IMG/VR virus record: IMGVR_UViG_3300042731_005056 | Span: 1 to 47,124 of that record | Direction: 5' to 3' (one strand) | Source of the DNA: a virus | DNA: 47,124 nucleotides | Part shown: positions 1 through 8,003 of the stretch, in pieces | How the letters are laid out: each line of letters opens with the position of its first letter | Position numbering within the stretch: position 1 is the stretch's first letter | The notes under the pieces: model-generated | Seen by the model: only the letters and a program-made list of their open reading frames with translations | What the model was told of the DNA's origin: nothing | Database searches by the model: none | Made by a program: the position numbers and the translations under genes

Positions 1-736
1 GGCTATCGTATCCCTGCGTTCTGGACTTGATGATCGTCGGAGTCAGTTGCTGTTTGATCTTGTTGCGAAATTGCCTCAGTTTAATCTCTTGTGGGTCTAC
101 GACAGGCGACGGAGCATGAAAAACAGGGCTATAGGACACTGGAAGGTACGTTGGACCGTTTAAGTGGTCCAAGGTGTACACAGGTTCGTGCTCATTGTAC
201 CAAACCGAATTTCCAGTCGCATTTGTCGTGTCGCTCACATAGACATTGAGCGATCCTGTATTGTCGAAGTTGAATCTCAAATTCTCAGTCGTGACTGGAA
301 TCGTGTTGGTCGTAATGGTCGAACTAGAAGTGGCATCCACCGTCGTGTTGTTAAACACACCAGACCAATCCGAGGAAGTTGTTGTGTACGAAAGACCTGC
401 ATTCCCTAGATCTTGACGAATCATGTGGACCACATCCTCGGTCATAGGGCGCCCAATGTACTTATCCAAAAGATCCTTGGGGTCCTTCGCCTGAAGAACT
501 ACCTCTTCGCTGACTACAGCTCCACTGTGGTATCGCTTTTTCGTAACCGAATCAGTGAACGTCTTCCTGAATGTGTACTCTCTTCGGTCCTTGTCGTAAT
601 CGGCCTTGTCCTTCAAATCGAGCTTTCGGATCAAGATGTTTCGTTGGTGTCCTGGCTCAGTCCACCCTGGTGTGCCCCGTTTGCGTTGAGACAATCGATC
701 CCAATGCTTATCGTAGGGCGAGTATGCAACAGGCAT
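1..736 (-). CDS. hypothetical phage protein, 3' end outside window
   Basis: A frame opens at an ATG at 736 behind a strong AGGAGG ribosome site and stays open for 245 codons to the window edge, so the C-terminus is missing. It begins MPVAYSPYDKHWDRL and is rich in Lys, Asp and Arg for about 100 residues. A Thr/Ser/Asn-rich stretch follows (near residues 115-150) that looks like beta-structured or virion-type sequence. It starts 9 nt after the stop of the gene ending at 746, so it belongs to the same minus-strand operon. I do not recognise the family. A structural role is only a guess from composition. Confidence 0.75.
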   Translation of the reverse strand, partial: MPVAYSPYDKHWDRLSQRKRGTPGWTEPGHQRNILIRKLDLKDKADYDKDRREYTFRKTFTDSVTKKRYHSGAVVSEEVVLQAKDPKDLLDKYIGRPMTEDVVHMIRQDLGNAGLSYTTTSSDWSGVFNNTTVDATSSSTITTNTIPVTTENLRFNFDNTGSLNVYVSDTTNATGNSVWYNEHEPVYTLDHLNGPTYLPVSYSPVFHAPSPVVDPQEIKLRQFRNKIKQQLTPTIIKSRTQGYDS

Positions 737-745
737 AGCGTCCTC

Positions 746-1207
746 CTACCCAGGATGCGTCGGTGGGATCATGACTCCCTCAGCTCTCCGGGACGGTCGA
801 GGTAAGGGTGGCCCCTTCTCACCTACAATGATCTCCTCAAACAGAGCGTCAAAGGATTCCACCAAGGCCCCACGGCGGCCATCACTACGGCAGACATAGG
901 CCCTGTAACCTTTGGCTTTGTATTCATTGAACTTTTTGCGAGCCTCCTGGACTTCCTTCTCATCGGCCCGATTCCACACCAATCGGGTATCCCCATTGTC
1001 GTCCAAGATGCGCATCACACAGTCCGTCTCAGCCAGCTCGGGGGGCTCCAGAAGCGCTTCTCCGACCTCCTGAAGAGCCAGACGCCACCCAGCTGCCCGG
1101 AGCTTCTGCACGCGCTCCTCGGCCTCTCTGACGTCGTCTACGGACGCTGGGTCCCACACAATCCGTTTGGGTAGTTCTGACTCAGGTGTGTTGAGCTGCA
1201 GAGGCAT
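746..1207 (-). CDS. hypothetical protein with internal duplication
   Basis: This is a 153-residue acidic protein. The second half carries a block I associate with a small conserved phage family: MRILDDNGDTRLVW near residue 65, then an acidic helix, KGYRAY, and a C-terminal EEIIV. The first half contains a second, diverged copy (RIVWDPASVDDVREAEERV, then AAGWRLA), so the protein seems to be a tandem duplication of one small fold. Its ATG shares one base with the upstream stop (TGATG), which implies translational coupling. The function is unknown, and no catalytic residues stand out. Confidence 0.75.
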   Translation of the reverse strand: MPLQLNTPESELPKRIVWDPASVDDVREAEERVQKLRAAGWRLALQEVGEALLEPPELAETDCVMRILDDNGDTRLVWNRADEKEVQEARKKFNEYKAKGYRAYVCRSDGRRGALVESFDALFEEIIVGEKGPPLPRPSRRAEGVMIPPTHPG

Positions 1208-1593
1208 CAGGCATCCTCCTCTTCTTCCTCTTCGTCATCCTCTGAATCCACGTCCTCTTCTGACATCTCTTCGAGGTCTTCGCCGCTAGCCGCTTCCTCG
1301 TCCACAGTAGGATTCACGTCGTGCGCCAAGTCGGCTCCGTAGTCCTGTAAAATGGCTCGCGCACGTCGCGTCAAACTGTCAGCTGCCCGCAGCATGCCCA
1401 ACTTGAAATGATTCTCTGCTTTCGCGGCAGAACCCTCTACTGCGAAATCGTGTTCCTTGACCTGGACCGCTCGATCTAGATCGTCAATGACAGACGTCAT
1501 CCGAGAGATGATCGACGTCGTTCCGTTGCTTCCCACTGGTACGGGGAAATGGTCGTCCTTGGCCTTTCCCACAAGTTCACTTGCTTCACCCAT
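1207..1593 (-). CDS. hypothetical acidic-tailed protein
   Basis: The start is the ATG at 1593, preceded by GGAGGGAGAAC. The frame is open further upstream, but that part is an out-of-frame shadow of the MazG-like gene. The 128-residue product begins MGEASELVGKAKDD. It has a predicted helical middle with heptad-like leucines and ends in a strongly acidic tail of Glu/Asp from about residue 100. Such tails occur in phage DNA-mimic, chaperone-binding and SSB-like proteins, but nothing here fixes a function. It overlaps the preceding gene by 8 nt and the next by 1 nt. Confidence 0.65.
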   Translation of the reverse strand: MGEASELVGKAKDDHFPVPVGSNGTTSIISRMTSVIDDLDRAVQVKEHDFAVEGSAAKAENHFKLGMLRAADSLTRRARAILQDYGADLAHDVNPTVDEEAASGEDLEEMSEEDVDSEDDEEEEEEDA

Positions 1594-2173
1594 GTTCTCC
1601 CTCCGTGGTCTTGGATACGTTTTGCTCCAAGTGCGCTTTGATGATAGAGGCGAGGTCGGGCGGCTGCCACCCTGGCGGCTTTCTGACCTTGCCGGTTTCG
1701 TCTTTCCATGATCCTGGCCCAAACTTGGCCATATTAGCTCTTTGAATTTCATCCACAATTTGAGGCATAGGGAGGCCCCACGCCAAACCGTTCCACGCAG
1801 CGACATAGAGCAAATCTCCTATGGCATCCGCAACATTGGACAACAATCTGATCTTCTCTTCTTGACTGGTTTCTGGTTGTACCAACTTAGTCAACGCCAC
1901 TTCCCCAACCGCCTTTTTCAATTCCTCAAACTCCTCGTCTATAAGCCCGATACCCAATGTCGTTGTTTCAGCAGCGGGAATGTGAGGAACAACCAGCTCA
2001 TCTTCTGAAAGTTGCTCACCTGCTAGAATGAATGCCTTGACCTGATCATGCAGCGTCTGCATCGGTTCCTTCCACTTCTCTCCAGCTGGAGACACATCAC
2101 AATTTTCACAGTCACCGTCAGGACAACCCACCCAGTCATAGCAATCAGCATCAATCACTTGAGCAACCCACAC
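1586..2173 (-). CDS. MazG/PRA-PH-like nucleotide pyrophosphohydrolase
   Basis: The 195-residue product has an all-alpha NTP pyrophosphohydrolase signature of the MazG/HisE type. This consists of an EEFEELKKAV helix near residue 80, then DAIGDLLYVAAWNGLAWGL near 118-137 with the expected acidic metal ligands, and then NMAKFGP, DETGKVRKPPGW and a final PPDL. Such enzymes cleave (d)NTPs to NMPs and in phages are thought to shape nucleotide pools or blunt stringent-response alarms. The N-terminus is Cys-rich (DCYDWVGCPDGDCENCD) and may bind metal. The start is a GTG at 2173 inside the end of the upstream gene; ATG codon 38 is an alternative. Confidence 0.75.
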   Translation of the reverse strand: MWVAQVIDADCYDWVGCPDGDCENCDVSPAGEKWKEPMQTLHDQVKAFILAGEQLSEDELVVPHIPAAETTTLGIGLIDEEFEELKKAVGEVALTKLVQPETSQEEKIRLLSNVADAIGDLLYVAAWNGLAWGLPMPQIVDEIQRANMAKFGPGSWKDETGKVRKPPGWQPPDLASIIKAHLEQNVSKTTEGEHG

Positions 2174-2547
2174 GCTTCCATCTCTCGAAGGATGGCTACG
2201 TTACCACGTTGACGCCGCTCATCTTGAGGCACAGCTGCCGACTTCATAGGTATGATCTCATCAGCTAGTTGCATGCCCTCGGTGAATCGGTCGCTCGTGA
2301 TCACACCATTTTTCACCAGCCGATAATGCTTGTGGCCACAGTTCGGGCAGACCATGACGTGGTTTCCAGCCAATGCGGTGTTGAGCTTCACATAGATATA
2401 GTGGCGGCATTCACCGCACCAAAACTCGACCTCAATGCGGCGCCCAACATGCAGCTGCACAGGCATTGCTGTGTCGTTGCAATAGTAAGGTCGGCCATCT
2501 CGTTCTACAGCCGATTCGATCACCTGTCTGAATCTTTGGTCATCCAC
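2155..2547 (-). CDS. zinc-ribbon hypothetical protein
   Basis: This is a 130-residue protein with a four-cysteine zinc ribbon in the middle. CGEC lies near residue 44 and CPNCGHKHY near 67, with beta-rich sequence between them. The N-terminal 30 residues and C-terminal 50 residues are charged and probably helical. It starts 8 nt inside the upstream small gene and overlaps the MazG-like gene by 19 nt, so the three are co-translated. Ribbons of this kind often bind nucleic acid or join transcription complexes, but no specific role can be read here. Confidence 0.7.
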   Translation of the reverse strand: MDDQRFRQVIESAVERDGRPYYCNDTAMPVQLHVGRRIEVEFWCGECRHYIYVKLNTALAGNHVMVCPNCGHKHYRLVKNGVITSDRFTEGMQLADEIIPMKSAAVPQDERRQRGNVAILREMEACGLLK

Positions 2548-2737
2548 GCGACACCTCCTTCTTGGTGCGCTTGAAGTACATTGCAGCTGAAGTCGGTCGA
2601 CTACTGTCGAGATAGCCCGCAGCTTCCAACTCCTTCAATTCTGCTCTAGTGATTCTGATCTCCTGTGCACAAAACCACTTATCCGTGCCAAACCGCTGCA
2701 CCAACTGCAAGATGTATTGACGACGCTCCTCCGTCAT
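2540..2737 (-). CDS. small hypothetical protein, possible winged-helix fragment
   Basis: This 65-residue basic protein starts MTEERRQYILQLVQRFG. The segment around residues 20-45 (WFCAQEIRITRAELKELEAAGYL) has the spacing of a helix-turn-helix followed by a wing, as in small marR/PadR-like domains, but it is short and I cannot assign a family. The ATG overlaps the upstream stop as ATGA. The C-terminus is Lys-rich. It sits downstream of SbcC in the recombination operon, perhaps as a small regulator or DNA-binding adaptor. Confidence 0.6.
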   Translation of the reverse strand: MTEERRQYILQLVQRFGTDKWFCAQEIRITRAELKELEAAGYLDSSRPTSAAMYFKRTKKEVSRG

Positions 2738-2964
2738 TTCCAGTACGCTTTGTCCTTCCGATCTTTCAACGCCTGCTCGAATGGAGACAGCGGTCCAATG
2801 TTCTTCATCACGACACAGTGGTCACCGGAAACCAACATAGCTGAAGACCGAGGTATGTCAGAAACTGCAACAATGTTGATTGAATCAACTAAACTACGGA
2901 AAGCCGACTTGCCGTACATTCTCTCCAACTCTTTTTTGAACACCGGAGCATCGTAGCCCATCAC
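2734..2964 (-). CDS. hypothetical protein ending in a KAYW-type tail
   Basis: The 76-residue product begins MMGYDAPVFKKELERMYGK and follows SbcC with a 4-nt overlap. The body is unrecognised and looks mixed alpha/beta (INIVAVSDIP, MLVSGDHCVVMK). The end, PFEQALKDRKDKAYWK, matches the tails of several unrelated proteins elsewhere in this window: a Phe, an Ala-(Leu/Met), a basic patch, then Ala-Tyr-Trp. Because the bodies share nothing, the tail is probably a docking motif rather than part of the fold. This copy has one extra Lys after the Trp. Confidence 0.7.
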   Translation of the reverse strand: MMGYDAPVFKKELERMYGKSAFRSLVDSINIVAVSDIPRSSAMLVSGDHCVVMKNIGPLSPFEQALKDRKDKAYWK

Positions 2965-4886
2965 ATCACCAACTGGCTGCTGCCATGCTCTTTGACCATT
3001 TGAATGTTGCGCGTAAACAACCCCTGCATTCCTTGCTGATGCGTCACGACGAATATCGTACCTGCTTCGGCCACCATGTCAGACAACAAATCCATCACCG
3101 CATCGACCCCTGCTTCGTCGAGTCCCTCGAATGGTTCATCAAAGAATCGTTGCGGAAAAGACTTACGTGCTCGCGACGAAACAACATCCGAGATCACAAA
3201 ATTGATCCCAAGGTCTGCACGACCCTTTTCACCTCCACTGTTCCCTGCGTACGTGTCAGCCCCATTGCGATTCTGAACCAGCACACCAAATTGATCCTTC
3301 ACAACCCCCGTCTTGAGCTGTGCATGCGTCTGGAACTCAATGTGCAACTCCCCACCCGACAGGACCTTGGCGTAATGTTCGGCTCGTGCATTCATAAACG
3401 GTGCCACAGCACGCAAGATGAAACTCTTGAGGCCCTTCTGACCAAACCCATCTTTCCAAAACCCAAGGTACTTCAATCCTTGCTGACACGATGCTATCAA
3501 AACCTTCGTGCGATACAGCTTCTGATGCAGTTCAGCGATCTCATCGCGAATCTGCTGAGCAAGATCTGCATAGGGAGACGCCTGGTCCTGCAATGCCTCA
3601 ATGGCTTTCTGCGTCTTAGCCACTTGTTGAGACGTCCATTCCAGTTTGCTCTTCAGCTGCTTCACGTGGGCGGCATCCTCAATCGCTTGATTCAATTTGG
3701 TTTGAGCCTCTTTAGTCAGCTCCTTCGCACGCTCCAGAGATTCTTGTTCTTGTTTGATAACCAACTCCAACTCTTGGCTCAACACTGCTTCTCTTGGAGA
3801 GAACTTTTTGATCTTCCTTGTCAAAGCACGCAACTGCTTTGACAATTCCTCCAACAACTTGTCTGACCTCTCTGTATCAATGTTCTGCTCACACGTAGGA
3901 CAAACACCAGACAGTTCCGAAATCCGCTTCTGCCGAGCCTGTAGGTCATCCAACTCCCAACGATACCGACGGAGGACGTCTTGGAATTCACGATATCTAG
4001 TACGCGCAGCTTCAACTCTGGACTCCCACACCCGCGCCAACTTCTCCCCAGCTAACTCAACCTTCTCCTGACGCTGACGAGCTTTGTCGAGCAGCTCTTG
4101 TGGGTCACCCAGACGCTTCAACTCGGCCGTCAACTCCATGCAAAGCTGATCATCACGGGCCAACTCGGATTTCAAATCCTCAAGCGATCCTTCTCTCTGC
4201 TCTTCAAACAACTCTTCGTTCGACTCATAATGCTGAAGCTTTATCTTAGCCGAAACCAACGCCTGCTCTGCATCAGCGTATTGTGTCTCTGCAGCAGACT
4301 GCTTTGTCATCCACTCTGAAATAGCGTCCTTCACTCGACTCTGCGCAGACACAAAGTCAATCTGCGGAATTACAGCTTGTTCAAGTAGGTTTTTGATCTC
4401 AGCATCCGACATCTGACTAAACCGTTTGAATGCCCCCTGGGGCATCATAGGTCCACGAATGAATGTGTCGAAGTCGATGCCCAACAGATCTTCCAGCGTG
4501 GTTTGAGTACGGACCGTCGTATGCTCAGTCAGGTCTTTGGACTCGTGGAACAGCTGGAGCGTATTTTTGAGCTTGTGATGCTTGCGGGCACGTATTACGT
4601 GGTATGCCTCGCCGCCGACCAGGAAGTCTAACCTAACGAGACAGTCTTTGCCTACCCTGCGATGAACAACATCATCTGCGGTGTAGCCGCGAATCGTTTT
4701 TCCCCACAAACACCACAACAATGCCTCGAATAACGTGGACTTACCTGCACCATTGGAGTCAGCCACAGAGCTGTCTTGGTTCATCCCTGTGATGAGCACC
4801 AATCCCTGGTCTTTGAGGTTCCACAGCACTGGCTTCGAGATTGACAAAAAGTTCTCAACCACCAGTTTGTCAAAGATGATGTTCAT
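2961..4886 (-). CDS. sbcC: SbcC/Rad50/T4 gp46-like recombination nuclease ATPase
   Basis: This 641-residue SMC-family ATPase partners the SbcD-like nuclease two genes upstream. The Walker A region at residues 34-51 ends NGAGKST. Two long coiled-coil arms follow, joined by a zinc hook CPTC at about 329-332. Then come the ABC signature NSGGEKGRADLG near 550, Walker B in FFDEPFEGLDEAGVD, and a switch histidine in VVTHQQ. In T4 the gp46/gp47 complex resects DNA ends to feed recombination-dependent replication, and the same role is expected here. At 641 residues it is compact like gp46 rather than long like bacterial SbcC. The ATG overlaps the upstream stop by 4 nt. Confidence 0.95.
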   Translation of the reverse strand: MNIIFDKLVVENFLSISKPVLWNLKDQGLVLITGMNQDSSVADSNGAGKSTLFEALLWCLWGKTIRGYTADDVVHRRVGKDCLVRLDFLVGGEAYHVIRARKHHKLKNTLQLFHESKDLTEHTTVRTQTTLEDLLGIDFDTFIRGPMMPQGAFKRFSQMSDAEIKNLLEQAVIPQIDFVSAQSRVKDAISEWMTKQSAAETQYADAEQALVSAKIKLQHYESNEELFEEQREGSLEDLKSELARDDQLCMELTAELKRLGDPQELLDKARQRQEKVELAGEKLARVWESRVEAARTRYREFQDVLRRYRWELDDLQARQKRISELSGVCPTCEQNIDTERSDKLLEELSKQLRALTRKIKKFSPREAVLSQELELVIKQEQESLERAKELTKEAQTKLNQAIEDAAHVKQLKSKLEWTSQQVAKTQKAIEALQDQASPYADLAQQIRDEIAELHQKLYRTKVLIASCQQGLKYLGFWKDGFGQKGLKSFILRAVAPFMNARAEHYAKVLSGGELHIEFQTHAQLKTGVVKDQFGVLVQNRNGADTYAGNSGGEKGRADLGINFVISDVVSSRARKSFPQRFFDEPFEGLDEAGVDAVMDLLSDMVAEAGTIFVVTHQQGMQGLFTRNIQMVKEHGSSQLVM

Positions 4887-5218
4887 TTCTCTGGGCGATC
4901 CTCTTCCGTATGCCGATGTGCCATCAACAAACCGTACCCCGCAATGTCTCGCGCTGGGCTCTCTCCGAATGCGTCTTTGCGGTTGGCCACTCGAAACAAT
5001 TTATCGATGATCCTAACCACTGCTAGCATGTCTGCGTATTGGTGAGGCTTCACTCCATCCGGATACAAAATCATCAGTATCCCACCCGAGTTGTCGAACG
5101 ATGACCCGTACGCGTAGTTTTTGGCATCCACCATGGATCCGATCTCTGCCCCCAAAGTCTTGTAGCGCCCCACTTTCTCCTCAGTAGCTGTCGCAGCTAA
5201 GCGCTCTGTCGAAGTCAT
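4883..5218 (-). CDS. conserved phage protein, possibly nucleotide-modification-associated (DUF1599-like)
   Basis: The 111-residue protein lies between SbcC and SbcD with 4-nt overlaps on both sides. Its core, NYAYGSSFDNSGGIL, then ILYPDGVKPHQY, VRIIDKLFRVA and DAFGESPARDIAGYGLL, resembles a small all-alpha phage family annotated as nucleotide-modification associated (DUF1599 or related). The pattern is a K/S-rich turn, an RIxDKLxR helix and a D-x-x-GY helix. Members often sit near nucleotide-metabolism or replication genes. The assignment is from remembered motif layout, not a search. The position inside the recombination nuclease operon suggests co-expression rather than complex formation. 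Confidence 0.7.
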   Translation of the reverse strand: MTSTERLAATATEEKVGRYKTLGAEIGSMVDAKNYAYGSSFDNSGGILMILYPDGVKPHQYADMLAVVRIIDKLFRVANRKDAFGESPARDIAGYGLLMAHRHTEEDRPEK

Positions 5219-6303
5219 AAGCTGTCCCCATTCATCAGTGCTTGACCAATACTGATCAAGTAGTCGGTGTCCAGAATCTCCGACCCATACTCGTACGCAT
5301 AGGATGAGATCATTTCGTTGATATCCATTCCTGGGTGAAAAGACCCCACATTGACTGTGGCTTTTGTTGGATCAAGATCGACAAATTCGACTACTCGTGC
5401 CCCCAAACCATAAAGATCCTCTTCGGCTCGAAGTCGAACAGCTATATCCAATTCCCCTTGGAACTGCACACGCACATAGTTGTTTACGACATCGTCACGT
5501 TCCACAGGTACCCCATGTTCCACAACGACAAATCGTGGAGCATCCAAAGGAATAAGAGTAGGTTCTGAATACTTTTGGTTTTCTTGGGTGTCCCATAACC
5601 AACACCCACGTTCTGATCCTACATCTCCCCAGTTGTGGTGGTGCGTCGCCCCTAGATAGCGCACGTTCACCACAAGCTGTTGAGGCTCGTGATAGTGCCC
5701 TAAGAACACTTGGTCGAACTCGGAGAATCTCAAATCCGCCACTTCCAAATTGTGGTTGTCGACCAACACAAAGTTGCCACCCACTTTGGCCCCAGTGACC
5801 CCAAAGTGCCCCAGCAAAATAGCAGGATGGAAACCTTTGGGATGACTCTGCACCGCCTGCTCAACAGCCTGCAGCAGCACATCCTTGTCTGAATGGTATG
5901 GCAACGAAAAGACTTGAAGAGTTACAGCATCTACTTGAAAAGCATTCCACGTGGGTTTGTCCATAACCCGAACCACAGAGCCTAGTGAATAGACACTGTG
6001 GACATCCCCTGTACGGTTGGTTTGATCGTGATTGCCCACAAGCAAACCCACCTGAGCATACATGCGCATGTGGGCAATAGCATCGAACACCAAGTTGAAC
6101 GTCTGTACATTCAGCGTGCCACGAACGTGGAAAAGATCACCCCCAAACAGAACCACATCGACCTTGTGCTTTTTCACCAACTTGGCGATTTGGTTTAGAA
6201 CTTGGACCGAATCCCATAATCTGGAATTGATCCCACTCGACAAAACATTCGAGTATGGTTTGAACGCATGTGCATGGTGATCGCTGAACAACAAAACTCT
6301 CAT
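5215..6303 (-). CDS. sbcD: SbcD/Mre11/T4 gp47-like nuclease
   Basis: This 362-residue metallophosphoesterase carries all the phosphodiesterase motifs in order: SDHHAH (residues 7-12), GGDLFH (about 54-59), GNHD (about 92-95), LGHFG (about 165) and GHYH (about 202). A C-terminal capping and partner-binding region follows. With SbcC it forms the Mn-dependent end-processing nuclease of recombination-dependent replication. The start at 6303 follows GAGGGTACTTC. Its stop overlaps the next gene by 4 nt, and SbcC follows that, so subunit production is coupled across one intervening gene. Confidence 0.95.
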   Translation of the reverse strand: MRVLLFSDHHAHAFKPYSNVLSSGINSRLWDSVQVLNQIAKLVKKHKVDVVLFGGDLFHVRGTLNVQTFNLVFDAIAHMRMYAQVGLLVGNHDQTNRTGDVHSVYSLGSVVRVMDKPTWNAFQVDAVTLQVFSLPYHSDKDVLLQAVEQAVQSHPKGFHPAILLGHFGVTGAKVGGNFVLVDNHNLEVADLRFSEFDQVFLGHYHEPQQLVVNVRYLGATHHHNWGDVGSERGCWLWDTQENQKYSEPTLIPLDAPRFVVVEHGVPVERDDVVNNYVRVQFQGELDIAVRLRAEEDLYGLGARVVEFVDLDPTKATVNVGSFHPGMDINEMISSYAYEYGSEILDTDYLISIGQALMNGDSL

Positions 6304-6312
6304 GAAGTACCC

Positions 6313-6522
6313 TCACGCGATCCCCTTCTCAACAGCCAACCACATGGGGACCACAATCGTAAACACACCATCTGTGCCGGCCTCTAACGGATCGCTATCA
6401 TCAAGCAGCTGTGACTTCGGAATCCACACCTCCGACCCATCGACGTTGCACAACCATGCCCTCTCTGTCTCGTGGAGCACCTCAACACAGTCATACTCAA
6501 CAGGTTCGTCACCGTCTTTCAT
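6313..6522 (-). CDS. small conserved phage protein (WIPKSQ motif)
   Basis: This is a 69-residue acidic protein. It has a recognisable small-phage-protein pattern: AWLCNVDGSEVWIPKSQL in the centre and a C-terminal VPMWLAVEKGI. I know this arrangement from uncharacterised proteins next to recombination genes in many phages. The predicted fold is a small beta barrel in which the W-IPKSQ strand is most conserved. It sits directly upstream of SbcD with 9 nt between. The function is unknown; an OB-like nucleic-acid or protein contact is conceivable. Confidence 0.7.
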   Translation of the reverse strand: MKDGDEPVEYDCVEVLHETERAWLCNVDGSEVWIPKSQLLDDSDPLEAGTDGVFTIVVPMWLAVEKGIA

Positions 6523-6524
6523 AA

Positions 6525-6695
6525 CTAGACCTCTTCCTTCGCCGCACTGAGCCTGTCGAGAACATTTTCATGCAGGATCTCCAATGCCTCGATAAAATCC
6601 TCCATAGGATCATTAGCGAATTCTCGCTCAAGCCGAACAATCGCATCCGTAGTGATCTGTTCAGCACGTGCCTCTTTCTGTTCCGACAGGCCCAT
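6525..6695 (-). CDS. small helical hypothetical protein
   Basis: The start is taken at the ATG at 6695 because GGAGGAG lies 5 nt before it and overlaps the recombinase stop codon. An ATG seven codons further upstream lacks a site. The 56-residue product is acidic and almost entirely helical (TTDAIVRLEREF, FIEALEILHENVLDRL). It lies between the recombinase and the WIPKSQ protein with only a few bases on each side. I recognise no family. A small helical partner of the recombinase is possible but only from position. Confidence 0.6.
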   Translation of the reverse strand: MGLSEQKEARAEQITTDAIVRLEREFANDPMEDFIEALEILHENVLDRLSAAKEEV

Positions 6696-6696
6696 C

Positions 6697-7782
6697 TCAC
6701 TCCTCCGTCGTTGCATGTTGGTGATAGCGCTTCACCACCTCAGTCACCAACTCCGGATAGTCATCGTGCTCCAATACCTTCTCTTGAAATCCGCGCCAGC
6801 CTTGGAACTTCACCACTTCACCCTGTTCAGTGACCCATTCCTTCCACGTCTTGCCCTTGAATAGTCCCTGACTGACGGCGTGCTCGTATACTGAATAGTC
6901 CAAGCTGAATCCAAGATTGCCGAGACACGGCACATCGACTGTGCGAAGAATTGGAGCCATCTTGTTCTTGAGCACCTTAACCTGCACCTTGTGGCCAATG
7001 ATGTTGTCTTCGCCATCTTTGATCTGACCTATGCGCTTGAGACGCATGCGAAGCGTCGAGAAGAACTGCACCTTCTCCCCACCGTAGCTTTCCATAGGAT
7101 CGCCATATTTGACGTTGATGTTTCGATAGACATGATTGTTAAACACCAACGCTATCCGTTGCCTGTTGATCATCTGCATAGTGCGCTGAAGGTTCTTCCC
7201 GACCACCTTGGCTGCTTCAGCATAGAAATGATCATCAGCCTCAGCTCCCAGCTGCGCCTTTGTCGGTGTACCGCCTAAGCTGTCCCAACCAATGCACACC
7301 TTGACCGCTGCGTCGTGACTGCGCACCACCTCGATAAGCGTCTCCATGCGAGTGAAGACCTCCTCGATGGTCTCAGCCTGCACAATGATCATCTTGGACA
7401 AGTCCACCCCTAATTTCTCGAAGTAAGCCAAGTCTAACGCCTGTTCTGTATCCAAGATCACTGCCAAGCCACCCGTTGCTTGGGTCTCAGCGATAATGTG
7501 TCCAAGCAATGTCGTCTTCCCTGTCCCATTCTTCCCACTGATCTCTGTCAACCGTCCAAACGGAACAAGAGGTCGTGGAAGTGGAAGTCCCCCAGCAATT
7601 GCTGAATCGATCAAGAAGTTGCGCGTTGACACCCAGTGGTCCACCTTGCAAAGGATCGTTCCCTTGTCAGGTATGAGCGCTGCCCCCTCCCCAAACTTCC
7701 TGTCCATCTTGTCAACAATCGAACCAATGAGCGCGTGCTCGGTTAGAGCTTTGGCGGGCTTGCGCTTCGCGACTTGTGCCAT
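6697..7782 (-). CDS. uvsX: RecA/UvsX-like strand-exchange recombinase
   Basis: This 361-residue RecA-fold ATPase has Walker A GKNGTGKT at about residues 83-90 and a Walker B-like strand AVILDTEQAL. It also has the loop region MINRQRIALVFNNHV and ESYGGEKVQFFSTLRMRL, as in RecA/UvsX core domains. It would form filaments on single strands left by SbcC/D and drive strand invasion for replication starts. The length fits phage UvsX or bacterial RecA. It follows SSB, separated by a structured 221-nt leader. Its AGGAGG site abuts a hairpin copy in that leader, which suggests translational control. Confidence 0.9.
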   Translation of the reverse strand: MAQVAKRKPAKALTEHALIGSIVDKMDRKFGEGAALIPDKGTILCKVDHWVSTRNFLIDSAIAGGLPLPRPLVPFGRLTEISGKNGTGKTTLLGHIIAETQATGGLAVILDTEQALDLAYFEKLGVDLSKMIIVQAETIEEVFTRMETLIEVVRSHDAAVKVCIGWDSLGGTPTKAQLGAEADDHFYAEAAKVVGKNLQRTMQMINRQRIALVFNNHVYRNINVKYGDPMESYGGEKVQFFSTLRMRLKRIGQIKDGEDNIIGHKVQVKVLKNKMAPILRTVDVPCLGNLGFSLDYSVYEHAVSQGLFKGKTWKEWVTEQGEVVKFQGWRGFQEKVLEHDDYPELVTEVVKRYHQHATTEE

Positions 7783-8003
7783 GGGAACCTCCTACAAAAC
7801 ACCGGTCTCTCCCGGCTGTCACGCCTGCACCGAGGGGCGTTCCTGTACGTGGCGTTACCGAATTGGGGGGCTCGCCAGCCACGTCAAGAGCATAACCCCA
7901 CAAGTGCCCGTCTTTCCGGGCTGTCAGCGACTGTAGGTGGCTATTACCTCCACCCTGATGGCTTCCAAGTTGCAAGGCCCGCCGCACTCCCGGAACCGAA
8001 ACA
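7783..8003 (-). promoter_or_regulatory. structured leader between SSB and recombinase, with duplicated hairpin unit and possible leader peptide
   Basis: No long gene fits this 221-nt gap. Read as minus-strand RNA, two related units occur, one at 7933-7896 and one at 7827-7791. Each has TGACAGCC, a short GC hairpin (GCCCG/CGGGC, or CCGG/CCGG) with a purine loop, and then TTGTGGGG or TTGTAGGAGG. In the second copy the last element is the recombinase ribosome site. In the first it precedes an ATG for a possible 12-residue peptide, MLLTWLASPPIR. A further stem, ACGTGGC/GCCACGT, brackets that peptide. Confidence 0.5.

Noticed and set aside
7783-8003. tRNA or known riboswitch in the recombinase leader
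   Set aside because: No cloverleaf with a T-loop GTTCRA and anticodon arm can be formed, and I could not match cobalamin, c-di-GMP, glycine or ZTP cores.
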